Shown piece after piece: positions 1-6,745 of a stretch of DNA of 9,220 bases. Source of the DNA: Bacteroidales bacterium (GTDB lineage Bacteria > Bacteroidota > Bacteroidia > Bacteroidales > DTU049). Numbering within the stretch: the stretch's first letter is position 1; the number at the start of each line of letters is the position of its first letter. Made by a program: the position numbers and the translations under genes. The notes under the pieces were generated by a model. It was not told where the DNA came from and did not search any database. It saw nothing but the letters and a program-made list of their open reading frames with translations. Location of the stretch: positions 1-9,220 of the forward strand of contig JAHDSP010000484.1 of the NCBI GenBank assembly GCA_018432645.1, read 5' to 3'.

Positions 1-462
1 ACACAAATTTCTATTTTTTATCCAAATGGTGAAATGATAAACGATTCATTTAAAGTAGGAACTGTCAGAATGTTAAAAAATAATATTGATCCATCAGAAT
101 GGGATAGAATGTTAGATTTCACAATAAAAAATACCAAAAATGAAGATTTATTCGTAATAGGTTCTGGTGGCAACATAAATTTTATTAAAAAAAGATTCGG
201 TTCATACGATAATCCTTTTTTAGACTTGTCATTGCTAATGAATATTTATGATCAGTTGCAAGGTATTAGTGTAGAGGAGAGAATAATTAATTATTCACTT
301 AATCCAGATCGTGCAGATGTCATTGTTCCAGCTCTGATAATTTATATTAGGTTGCTACAACTTCTACAAATTGATAAAATTGCTTGCTACCAAGTAGGCT
401 TATCTGATGGAATTATTATGGAACAATTTTATGAAAAACATCCAGAATTTGTTAAAAAATAA
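1..462 (+). CDS. Ppx/GppA family phosphatase, C-terminal part (5' end outside window)
   Basis: The reading frame is open to the left edge, so the ATG at 34 is internal. The preceding 11 codons (TQISIFYPNGE) continue the family fold, directly after where the Gly-rich GGGSTE-type phosphate-binding loop should sit. Visible family signatures are SFKVGTVRML, then NPDRADVIVPALIIYIRLL and the terminal GLSDGII box. Known members hydrolyse polyphosphate (Ppx) or pppGpp (GppA) and belong to the ASKHA actin-like ATPase superfamily. The protein stops about 15 residues after SDGII, so it lacks the C-terminal HD domain of E. coli Ppx and resembles the short, roughly 300-residue form. The family is clear. 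Polyphosphate versus pppGpp as substrate cannot be decided here. The stop is 60 nt before rplU, which has its own promoter. Confidence 0.88.
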   Translation, partial: TQISIFYPNGEMINDSFKVGTVRMLKNNIDPSEWDRMLDFTIKNTKNEDLFVIGSGGNINFIKKRFGSYDNPFLDLSLLMNIYDQLQGISVEERIINYSLNPDRADVIVPALIIYIRLLQLLQIDKIACYQVGLSDGIIMEQFYEKHPEFVKK

Positions 463-494
463 AATAATAATTTTTTTAATTAAAAAATTATTTA

Positions 495-502
495 TAACTT
501 TG
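495..502 (+). promoter_or_regulatory. Bacteroidota -7 element (TAACTTTG) for rplU-rpmA
   Basis: TAACTTTG fits the Bacteroidota consensus TAnnTTTG and is followed by CAA. It ends 20 nt before the rplU ATG, which implies a very short leader. No good -33 TTTG is visible about 19 nt upstream, where the DNA is a T/A run. There is no Shine-Dalgarno sequence before the start. Confidence 0.6.
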
Positions 503-522
503 CAATCCAAAATTTATGTACA

Positions 523-834
523 ATGTTTGCAATAGTAGAATTGGGTGGAAAACAATTTAAGGTTACAGAAGGCACTAAGTTATATATTAGTAGATTAGAT
601 GCAGAACTAGACAGCACTGTAGAAAGTGATAAAGTTTTATTGATAGCTAATGATGATGATGTGAAAATAGGTAATCCTAATGTAGATGGAGCTAAAATAA
701 CTTTTAAAGTTCTAGAACATCTGAAAGGGCCTAAAGTAACGGTTTTTAAAAAGAAAAGACGTAAAGGATATAGAGTGAAACGCGGCTTTCGTCCTTACCT
801 GACAAAAATAGAAATTTTAAATATTCAAGCTTAA
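523..834 (+). CDS. rplU: 50S ribosomal protein L21
   Basis: A 103-residue protein of normal L21 length. It begins [14 protein letters not shown], the standard L21 N-terminus, and carries the basic signature [23 protein letters not shown] near the C-terminus in the expected place (about residues 75-99). L21 is a large-subunit protein that binds 23S rRNA. An ATG 8 nt upstream (515) is out of frame, so 523 is the start. rpmA follows after 15 nt, the classic rplU-rpmA operon, and a strong terminator lies after rpmA. Confidence 0.97.
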   Translation: MFAIVELGGKQFKVTEGTKLYISRLDAELDSTVESDKVLLIANDDDVKIGNPNVDGAKITFKVLEHLKGPKVTVFKKKRRKGYRVKRGFRPYLTKIEILNIQA

Positions 835-849
835 AAATAGTAATTAAAT

Positions 850-1104
850 ATGGCACATAAAAAAGGAATGGGTAGTTCTCGTAATGGTAGAGAATCCCAT
901 AGTAAACGTCTCGGAGTTAAAAAATTTGGCGGTGAATATGTAAAAGCAGGTAATATTATTGTTCGCCAACGTGGTACTAAACACTATCCTGGTGAAAATG
1001 TCGGCATTGGTCGTGATCATACCTTATTTGCTCTTAAAGATGGCATAGTACTCTTCACAAGAACGCGTGGCAATAGATCTTACGTTTCTATTAAAGAGAA
1101 CTAA
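850..1104 (+). CDS. rpmA: 50S ribosomal protein L27
   Basis: An 84-residue protein, the usual size for bacterial L27. It starts [16 protein letters not shown] and continues with [24 protein letters not shown], the most conserved stretch of the family. The N-terminal tail is known to reach toward the peptidyl-transferase centre. There is no N-terminal extension of the kind processed by Prp in Firmicutes, because Met-Ala-His-Lys is directly at the start. It is co-transcribed with rplU, and the leader is AT-rich without a Shine-Dalgarno motif. Confidence 0.97.
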   Translation: MAHKKGMGSSRNGRESHSKRLGVKKFGGEYVKAGNIIVRQRGTKHYPGENVGIGRDHTLFALKDGIVLFTRTRGNRSYVSIKEN

Positions 1105-1131
1105 TTGTTTCATAATTATAATATTTTTTTT

Positions 1132-1170
1132 AACGAAAAGCTAATTGTAACCAATTAGCTTTTCGTTTTT
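1132..1170 (+). terminator. Rho-independent terminator after rplU-rpmA
   Basis: A perfect 16-bp inverted repeat: left arm AACGAAAAGCTAATTG (1132-1147), loop TAAC, right arm 1152-1167, then a T run to 1170. A run of T also precedes the left arm, but the following chaN-like gene has its own promoter, so this most likely ends the ribosomal operon. Confidence 0.88.
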
Positions 1171-1202
1171 GTTGTCATTTTATAATTTTTATTATATTTT
1201 TG
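1171..1202 (+). promoter_or_regulatory. Bacteroidota promoter for the chaN-like gene
   Basis: The -7 element TATTTTTG (1195-1202) fits TAnnTTTG. A GTTG at 1171-1174 stands 20 nt upstream, about where the -33 TTTG box belongs, which makes this the best two-part promoter in the window. The ATG is 21 nt downstream. Confidence 0.6.
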
Positions 1203-1223
1203 TATTTTAAAAAATCATAAATT

Positions 1224-2102
1224 ATGAAAAATATAACTTTTGTATTTACCCTTTTGTTCTTATTTACTAATTATATTTTTTCGCAAAAACCAGCATATGT
1301 GATTTATCACAATGGTAATAAAGTAGAATGGCAAGATTTATTAAAGGCAGCTGATTCATGTGATATTATCTTTTTTGGTGAGCTACACGACAATCCTATT
1401 GCTCATTGGCTGGAATATGAACTAGTTAAAGATTTGTATCAGAAATATTCAAATAGTTTAATTTTAGGTGCTGAAATGTTTGAAACTGATAATCAACTAA
1501 TCTTGAATGAATATCTGAACAATCTTATTAATGAAAAAAATTTTTTAGAAGAAGCTAAATTGTGGCAAAATTATCAGACAGACTACAGACCATTAGTTGA
1601 ATTTGCTAAAAAAAATAATTTGCCATTTATAGCTACAAATATTCCTCGTAGATATGCTGCGGCTGTCAATTATGGAAGCTTAGCTGCATTAAATAAATTT
1701 TCTAAAGAAGCTTTGACTTTTATTGCACCTTTGCCTATACCTTTTGATTCTACTTTGGATTGTTATGCCTCTCTAAAACAAATGCCAGCTATGGGTAGAG
1801 CTCATACGACAAAACTACATTTAGATCAGGCTCAAGCTATTAAAGATGCTACAATGGCATGGAATATTAAGAAAAACCTAGCTGATAATAAAAAATTTAT
1901 ACATTTTAATGGAGCATATCATAGTGATTATCATCAAAGTATTATCTGGTATTTAAACTATTATATGAAAGAAACTAAGAATAATAATTATAAATTATTA
2001 ACAATTACTGTACAAGAAGTAGATAATGTAGAATTACCCCCGGTAGATAATCCTGCAGATTTTATTATTCTCACTCCTAGCACAATAACAAAAACATATT
2101 AA
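1224..2102 (+). CDS. Secreted ChaN/haem-binding-uptake family protein
   Basis: A 292-residue protein with an N-terminal signal peptide (MKNITFVF..., hydrophobic to about residue 19, likely cut near S20-Q21). The mature part fits the ChaN family (PF04187, formerly DUF399), which belongs to the EreA/ChaN/TraB-Tiki fold. Family motifs are FFGELHDNPIAHWLEYELVK (51-70, the GExHD box), LGAEMFE (81-87), ATNIPRRYA (137-145) and GAYHSDYH (230-237). Campylobacter ChaN is an iron-regulated lipoprotein that binds two stacked haems. The role here is inferred to be haem or iron binding in the periplasm, but related folds include hydrolases, so this is not certain. Unlike that lipoprotein there is no lipobox Cys: the signal region ends FSQ. 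The gene appears monocistronic, with a terminator before it and a new promoter after it. No Fur-like site was recognised. Confidence 0.85.
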   Translation: MKNITFVFTLLFLFTNYIFSQKPAYVIYHNGNKVEWQDLLKAADSCDIIFFGELHDNPIAHWLEYELVKDLYQKYSNSLILGAEMFETDNQLILNEYLNNLINEKNFLEEAKLWQNYQTDYRPLVEFAKKNNLPFIATNIPRRYAAAVNYGSLAALNKFSKEALTFIAPLPIPFDSTLDCYASLKQMPAMGRAHTTKLHLDQAQAIKDATMAWNIKKNLADNKKFIHFNGAYHSDYHQSIIWYLNYYMKETKNNNYKLLTITVQEVDNVELPPVDNPADFIILTPSTITKTY

Positions 2103-2122
2103 AACAATATAAAAATATTCAT

Positions 2123-2130
2123 TAATTTTG
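2123..2130 (+). promoter_or_regulatory. Possible -7 element (TAATTTTG) for DUF4290-murA
   Basis: TAATTTTG followed by CAT is identical to the elements before the 4269 gene and argF. It lies 118 nt before the DUF4290 ATG, much farther than the 17-28 nt seen at the other genes, and no -33 TTTG is visible. Either the leader is long or the true promoter is nearer the gene and not recognisable. Confidence 0.4.
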
Positions 2131-2248
2131 CATTAAATAATAAAATTTTTTAAAAAAAATTTGTTTCTTTAAGTTCTTTAAACAATAATTATTAAAAGCA
2201 ACAGTGTAATTATTTATAAAAATTTAAAAAAAAATTATACCCTCACAT

Positions 2249-2857
2249 ATGAAATATAATTCAGAATTGGAGCCTTTGAAAATACCAGAATATGGTAGAA
2301 ATGTACAAAATATGGTAAATTATGCAAAAACTATAAAAGATAAAGAAGAAAGAACTCAATTTGCACATAAAATAATTAAAACTATGGCTGCAGTAGTAGG
2401 AAATGGTAAATACGAAAGCTCTAAATATTGGGATCATCTTTACATCTTAGCTGATGGCAATTTAGATATAGACTGGCCTGTAAAAATAAATATTAAATAT
2501 TTACACTTTGTTCCTGAAAGGATACCATATAGAGGTGAGTATAATTCTAAATTTCGTTTTTATGGCAGAATAATTGAAGATATGACAAAAAAAGCTATAG
2601 AGATGCCTGAAGGCGACGAAAAAAATGAATTATTAAAACATTTAATTATGACAATGAAAAAATTGTACATATATTGGAATAATCAAATGGTCAATGATGA
2701 TATTATAAAAAATCATTTAAATATGCTATCAAATGGGCTATTAAATGTTTCTGAAAATGTTTTCGACTCTACACATGTAAATATTAAAAAACGAAATACT
2801 GATAATCAAAAAAATAAAAAATTTATTAATAATAAAAACAGCAAAAGAAGAAAATAA
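2249..2857 (+). CDS. DUF4290 domain protein, linked to murA
   Basis: A 202-residue cytoplasmic protein with no signal peptide or membrane segment. It matches DUF4290, a family largely confined to Bacteroidota: MKYNSELEPLKIPEYGRNVQNMV (1-23), a helical stretch ending in an AVVGNGK region, and KYWDHLYILADGNLDIDWPV (59-78). The last 25 or so residues are Lys/Asn/Arg-rich and probably disordered, a tail that could bind nucleic acid or membrane phosphates (inference). Its function is unknown. The stop is 6 nt before the murA ATG on the same strand, so the two are almost certainly co-transcribed. That hints at, but does not prove, a role connected with peptidoglycan precursor synthesis. Confidence 0.82.
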   Translation: MKYNSELEPLKIPEYGRNVQNMVNYAKTIKDKEERTQFAHKIIKTMAAVVGNGKYESSKYWDHLYILADGNLDIDWPVKINIKYLHFVPERIPYRGEYNSKFRFYGRIIEDMTKKAIEMPEGDEKNELLKHLIMTMKKLYIYWNNQMVNDDIIKNHLNMLSNGLLNVSENVFDSTHVNIKKRNTDNQKNKKFINNKNSKRRK

Positions 2858-2863
2858 TCTATA

Positions 2864-4174
2864 ATGTCAGATTTTATTGTAAAAGGGGGAAAACAATTAA
2901 AAGGTGAAGTAGAGTCTCAGGGAGCCAAAAATGAAGCATTACAAGTGATTTGTGCTTGTTTATTAACTGATGAAAAGGTTAACTTATACAATGTGCCTCT
3001 GACAAGAGACATTATGAATCTTCTAAATCTAATTCATGATATAGGTATAGAAGTTTGTATAGAGCGAGAAAAGAATGCTATCAGTATATGCTCAAAAAAT
3101 ATAAATTTAGCTAAATTAGATGATGAATCTATACAAAAGAGACAATCTTTACTTAGAGGTTCTTTGATGCTAGCTGGACCTATTTTAGCAAGATATAAAA
3201 AAGCTATTATTCCTAAAATTGGAGGAGACAAAATAGGTAGACGTAGAATAGATACACATCTTTATGGTTTTGAAAAATTAGGTGCAGAGATAGAATTTGA
3301 TTTTTTTACTAACAAAGTTATTCTAACAGCAAAGGACGGACTAAAAGGAAATTATATAATGATGCCCGAAGCTTCGGTTACAGGTACAGCAAATATAATT
3401 ATGGCTGCTGTTTTGGCGGAAGGAACTACAACTATTTATAATGCTGCTTGTGAACCATATATTCAGCAATTGTGTAAAATGCTCATTTCTATGGGAGCTT
3501 ATATAGAAGGAGTCGGCTCTAATTTATTAAAAATTTATGGTGTAAAGAAATTAAATGGTACCTCACATACATTATTAGCTGATATGATAGATGTGGGGAG
3601 CTTTATAGGGTTAGCAGCACTTACACAGTCTAATATTACTATTAAAAATTGCAATATTCATCATCTAGGTATAATACCAGAAACATTTCGTAAATTGGGA
3701 ATTATACTTTTAGAAGATAATGATGATTTAATAATTCCTTATCAAGATACATATGAAGTGTCTCAATATATAGATGGAGGGATACTTACGATTTCTGATG
3801 CTCCATGGCCGGGTTTTACACCAGATTTATTAAGCATTGTCTTAGTAGCTGCTACTCAAGCGAGAGGCACAGTTTTGATACATCAAAAGATGTTTGAAAG
3901 TAGATTATTTTTCGTTGATAATTTAATAGAGATGGGGGCGCAAATAATTTTATGTGATCCGCATAGAGCTACAGTTATTGGATTAGAAAGACGTTTCCCA
4001 TTACGTGCTATTACAATGTCTAGCCCAGATATTCGAGCTGGTATTGCTCTACTTATCGCAGCTCTATCTGCTAAAGGTACAAGCATTATTCATAATATTG
4101 AGCAAATAGAACGTGGCTATGAAAATATCGATAAGCGACTTCAAAAGCTAGGTGCAGAAATAGAAAGACAATAA
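2864..4174 (+). CDS. murA: UDP-N-acetylglucosamine 1-carboxyvinyltransferase (MurA), Asp-type
   Basis: A 436-residue protein of normal MurA length, with the two-domain EPSP-synthase-like fold. MurA transfers enolpyruvate from PEP to UDP-GlcNAc, the first committed step of peptidoglycan synthesis, in the cytoplasm. Visible landmarks are QGAKNEAL with K22/N23 (substrate binding), the catalytic loop KIGGDKIGRRRIDTH (118-132), EASVTGTANIIMAAVLAEGTTT (169-190), the PGFTPDL box with D321 (matching E. coli D305), and SPDIRAG with R391 (matching R397). The active-site Cys of E. coli MurA (C115) is Asp here (D122, codon GAC at 3227-3229). That substitution is known to keep activity while preventing covalent inactivation by fosfomycin. 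It looks like the normal form in Bacteroidales relatives rather than a new mutation. It is co-transcribed with the DUF4290 gene. Confidence 0.96.
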   Translation: MSDFIVKGGKQLKGEVESQGAKNEALQVICACLLTDEKVNLYNVPLTRDIMNLLNLIHDIGIEVCIEREKNAISICSKNINLAKLDDESIQKRQSLLRGSLMLAGPILARYKKAIIPKIGGDKIGRRRIDTHLYGFEKLGAEIEFDFFTNKVILTAKDGLKGNYIMMPEASVTGTANIIMAAVLAEGTTTIYNAACEPYIQQLCKMLISMGAYIEGVGSNLLKIYGVKKLNGTSHTLLADMIDVGSFIGLAALTQSNITIKNCNIHHLGIIPETFRKLGIILLEDNDDLIIPYQDTYEVSQYIDGGILTISDAPWPGFTPDLLSIVLVAATQARGTVLIHQKMFESRLFFVDNLIEMGAQIILCDPHRATVIGLERRFPLRAITMSSPDIRAGIALLIAALSAKGTSIIHNIEQIERGYENIDKRLQKLGAEIERQ

Positions 4175-4233
4175 GTTTATTTTAAAATTTTACTAATTAA
4201 TAAAAAAAATTTTTTTATTTAAAAATAATTATG

Positions 4234-4241
4234 TAATTTTG
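4234..4241 (+). promoter_or_regulatory. Bacteroidota -7 element (TAATTTTG) for the beta-barrel gene
   Basis: TAATTTTG followed by CAA ends 27 nt before the ATG at 4269. It overlaps a TTG codon at 4239 that is in frame with the gene, which argues that this TTG is promoter DNA and not a start codon. No convincing -33 box is seen. Confidence 0.6.
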
Positions 4242-4268
4242 CAACATAAACCCCAAAAAAATAAAAAT

Positions 4269-4970
4269 ATGAGAAAGAAAATTTTATTAATCGTTATTTC
4301 TGCAATAATTAGCATTGCAACATTTGCACAGAAGCCAGTAGGCACCAATCCATTCTCTATAGAAGGTGGACTAACAGTTAATGCTATGACAGGACAAACT
4401 TTTTCTGCTCCTGATTTGAGATTACGTTATTTTATTAATGATGCTATCTCAGTGAGATTAGGAGTTATGTTTAATTCTGATAAAACTACTGACTATATCT
4501 ATGGTTTGAATGATGATGGATTCCCCGTTGAGTCAAAGCAGGGTTCTTTTGAACAGAAAGATTTTAGCACACAATTTAGTCTAGGAGGAGCATATCATTT
4601 TGCTCAGAAAGAGAAACTATCACCCTATGCTGGGCTAGATATTACTTTTCTTTCAGGTTCTTATAATGAGACATGGAAAAACTCAGATCAAAATTTAACA
4701 GCTTTTGATGAAAATACAAGTGGCCATTTTAAATATAAATATAGTGGCTTTGGCTTTATGATTTTCACAGGTGCTGATTATTATTTTGCTGAAAATATTT
4801 ACATAGGACTAGAAATAGGTATTGGAATGTCAAATGCTAAAGATAAAAGTGGTGAATGGTCTCAAACAGTTGGACAAACAACAACCACTATTACTACTTT
4901 CCAAACATTTGCTGATTCATATTTCGGGAATATGTTTTCACAAATGATACGCCTTGGCTGGAGATTCTAA
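4269..4970 (+). CDS. Predicted outer-membrane beta-barrel protein
   Basis: A 233-residue protein with a typical signal peptide: basic MRKK, a hydrophobic core, then TFA|Q with likely cleavage after A20. The mature part alternates polar and hydrophobic residues in short strands, for example PDLRLRYFINDAISVRLGVMF (48-68) and FSTQFSLGGAYHFA (99-112). Further strands follow (AGLDITFLSG, GFGFMIFTGADYYFA, IYIGLEIGIGMS). It ends LGWRF, with the C-terminal Phe expected of proteins inserted by the BAM complex. The size and strand count suggest an OmpA-N/OmpW-like barrel of about eight strands, with a longer loop around 132-158 and a Thr-rich loop around 200-212. The exact subfamily and ligand are unknown. 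The in-frame TTG at 4239 would add ten residues before the signal peptide and lies in the promoter, so ATG 4269 is chosen. Confidence 0.82.
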   Translation: MRKKILLIVISAIISIATFAQKPVGTNPFSIEGGLTVNAMTGQTFSAPDLRLRYFINDAISVRLGVMFNSDKTTDYIYGLNDDGFPVESKQGSFEQKDFSTQFSLGGAYHFAQKEKLSPYAGLDITFLSGSYNETWKNSDQNLTAFDENTSGHFKYKYSGFGFMIFTGADYYFAENIYIGLEIGIGMSNAKDKSGEWSQTVGQTTTTITTFQTFADSYFGNMFSQMIRLGWRF

Positions 4971-4985
4971 TTTTTTTAATAAAAT

Positions 4986-5015
4986 AAAAAAGGGGTAATT
5001 AATTACCCCTTTTTT
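4986..5015. terminator. Bidirectional terminator between the barrel gene and argF
   Basis: A perfect 15-bp inverted repeat centred at 5000/5001, with the core AGGGGTAATT/AATTACCCCT and A-rich and T-rich flanks. The centre TTAA would form the loop. T tracts follow on both strands, and the two flanking genes converge (stops at 4970 and 5036), so it can serve both. Confidence 0.88.
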
Positions 5016-5035
5016 TATTTTTATATTATGTTGAT

Positions 5036-6034
5036 TTATGCTAAAGTAGCTACCATAACTGCTTTGATAGTATGAAGTCTATTCTCTGCTTCATCAAAAA
5101 CTATAGAATTAGGAGACTCAAAAACATCATCATTTACCTCCATAGCATCTAATCCATATTTTTGATATATCTGTTCTCCAATAGCAGTTTCACGATTATG
5201 AAAAGAAGGTAAACAATGCAAAAATTTACAATTAGGATTTCCTGTTAACTCCATAACATGTTTATTCACTTGATATGGTTTTAATAAATTTATACGTTCT
5301 GCCCATACTTCATCTGGTTCACCCATAGATACCCATACATCAGTATAAATAAAATCTATACCTTTTACGCCTTCTTCTACATTTTCAGTATGCATTATTT
5401 TTGCTCCAGTTTGTTTTGAGATTTCCTTACATTGCTCTATTAGAGATGCAGATTGCCATAAATTTTTTGGTGCTACAATTCTAATATCCATACCCATTTT
5501 AGCAGCACCTACCATCAAAGAGTTTCCCATATTATATCTGGCATCACCTAAATAAGCAAAAGATATTTCATTTAGTGGTTTATTAGAATGTTCCATCATA
5601 GTCATAAAATCAGCTAATACCTGTGTAGGATGAGCTTCATTTGTTAATCCATTCCATACTGGTACACCTGCATATTCTGCTAATTCTTCAACAATATTTT
5701 GCCCATAACCTCTATATTCTATACCATCATAAATGCGTCCTAGCACTCTAGCAGTATCTTTGATAGATTCTTTTTTGCCCATTTGAGAACCAGTAGGCCC
5801 TAAATAAGTAACATGAGCACCTTGATCATATGCTGCTACCTCAAAAGCACATCGTGTCCTTGTACTATCTTTTTCAAAAATCAAAGCAATGTTTTTACCT
5901 AGTAAGTTTTTTTGCTCTGTGCCAGAATACTTAGCTCTTTTCAAATCATTTGCTAATTGTAATAAAAAATTTAACTCCTGAGGAGTAAAATCTAATAATT
6001 TCAAAAAACTACGATTTTTCAAATTTAAACTCAT
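5036..6034 (-). CDS. argF: Ornithine carbamoyltransferase (anabolic ArgF or catabolic ArcB)
   Basis: A 332-residue protein of the long E. coli ArgF/Pseudomonas ArcB type. The enzyme interconverts carbamoyl phosphate plus ornithine with citrulline plus phosphate. Motifs are [15 protein letters not shown] (53-67, carbamoyl-phosphate STRTR loop), EYRGY near 106-110, [11 protein letters not shown] (128-138), DVWVSMGE (232-239, ornithine-binding SMG loop) and [10 protein letters not shown] (271-280, catalytic Cys). The intact SMG loop argues against the N-succinylornithine transcarbamylase found in Bacteroides. The overall pattern ([46 protein letters not shown]) is especially ArcB-like, so a catabolic role in an arginine deiminase pathway is possible. 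No arcA, arcC or arg gene lies nearby to decide. It is monocistronic, with its own promoter and a terminator at 4986-5015. Confidence 0.94.
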   Translation of the reverse strand: MSLNLKNRSFLKLLDFTPQELNFLLQLANDLKRAKYSGTEQKNLLGKNIALIFEKDSTRTRCAFEVAAYDQGAHVTYLGPTGSQMGKKESIKDTARVLGRIYDGIEYRGYGQNIVEELAEYAGVPVWNGLTNEAHPTQVLADFMTMMEHSNKPLNEISFAYLGDARYNMGNSLMVGAAKMGMDIRIVAPKNLWQSASLIEQCKEISKQTGAKIMHTENVEEGVKGIDFIYTDVWVSMGEPDEVWAERINLLKPYQVNKHVMELTGNPNCKFLHCLPSFHNRETAIGEQIYQKYGLDAMEVNDDVFESPNSIVFDEAENRLHTIKAVMVATLA

Positions 6035-6062
6035 AATATTATTATTTTTAAAATTTAGTATG

Positions 6063-6070
6063 CAAAATTA
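6063..6070 (-). promoter_or_regulatory. Bacteroidota -7 element (TAATTTTG) for argF
   Basis: Read on the minus strand this is TAATTTTG followed by CAT, ending 28 nt before the argF ATG. No -33 TTTG is visible. A 10-bp palindrome CTAATATTAG at 6114-6123 lies upstream, but nothing ties it to a known regulator. Confidence 0.58.
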
Positions 6071-6184
6071 ACATTTTTGTTTTAATCATAATTTTTAAAA
6101 AAATAAAAATAAACTAATATTAGCAAACGATTTGTAATAAAGTTAATTATTTAAATTTCAAGAATCATTTAATCTCTCTAATCA

Positions 6185-6745
6185 TTATATCCATAAAGTA
6201 ATAATAGTGAAAATACCAATTACTATAAATAATAATCCAGATATTATTGACATCGTTTTAGGCTTTATTTTTTTCATTAATACATTGCCTAAAAATATTG
6301 ACAATATGCTCATTAATGACATTGCAAAAATAACACCAAAAAAAACTAACCATGGATTATATTGAGTAGCTAAAGTAGCTGATGCTATCTGAGTTTTATC
6401 ACCCCATTCTCCAATGAAAATTAGTAAAAATCCAGTAATAAATGGATTAATTTCTTTTTTATTTAACTTGATTTCCTCTTTCCTTTTAATAAAAGTAATA
6501 ATACCAAAAATTATAAATATTCCTCCAGCAATTATTTTCATAATAATATTAGGAATAATATTTGCTATCAAGCTACCTGCTAATATAGCAATGCCATCTA
6601 CTATTGCAAAAGCTAAAATAATGCCCCAGAATAAATTAAAATGTTTATTAGTTTTTGATGCCAACATAATTATTAATAATTGTGTTTTATCTGCAAACTC
6701 AGCGAGGGCAACAAGCAAAAATGGCATTAAAAAGTCACGAAACAT
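6185..6745 (-). CDS. GDT1/TMEM165 (UPF0016) family cation transporter
   Basis: A 186-residue integral membrane protein. Six hydrophobic segments form two repeats, each with the family's signature acidic motif in its first helix: AEFADKTQ (residues 15-22) and GEWGDKTQ (112-119). A charged linker (KRKEEIKLNKKE, about 87-98) separates the halves. Studied members move Mn2+ or Ca2+ in exchange for protons, and bacterial ones usually export Mn2+, so manganese export is the best inference. The first motif has Ala where Gly is usual (E-x-G-D-K-T). An in-frame ATG at 6805 would add 20 residues, but it lies upstream of the -7 element at 6763-6770 and inside the methyltransferase relic, so it is rejected. 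The ATG at 6727 (MPFLLVALAEF) is the alternative start. Confidence 0.85.
   Translation of the reverse strand: MFRDFLMPFLLVALAEFADKTQLLIIMLASKTNKHFNLFWGIILAFAIVDGIAILAGSLIANIIPNIIMKIIAGGIFIIFGIITFIKRKEEIKLNKKEINPFITGFLLIFIGEWGDKTQIASATLATQYNPWLVFFGVIFAMSLMSILSIFLGNVLMKKIKPKTMSIISGLLFIVIGIFTIITLWI

Noticed and set aside
3034..4086. Minus-strand open frames at 3034-3231 and 3883-4086
   Set aside because: They lie entirely inside murA on the opposite strand, resemble no family, and have no promoter element.
4202..4218. A/T palindrome TAAAAAAAATTTTTTTA after murA
   Set aside because: It has no G or C in the stem, so it is a weak terminator candidate and expected by chance in such AT-rich DNA.
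6114..6123. Palindrome CTAATATTAG upstream of argF
   Set aside because: It is short and AT-only apart from the end C/G, does not match a known arginine-regulator box, and occurs once.
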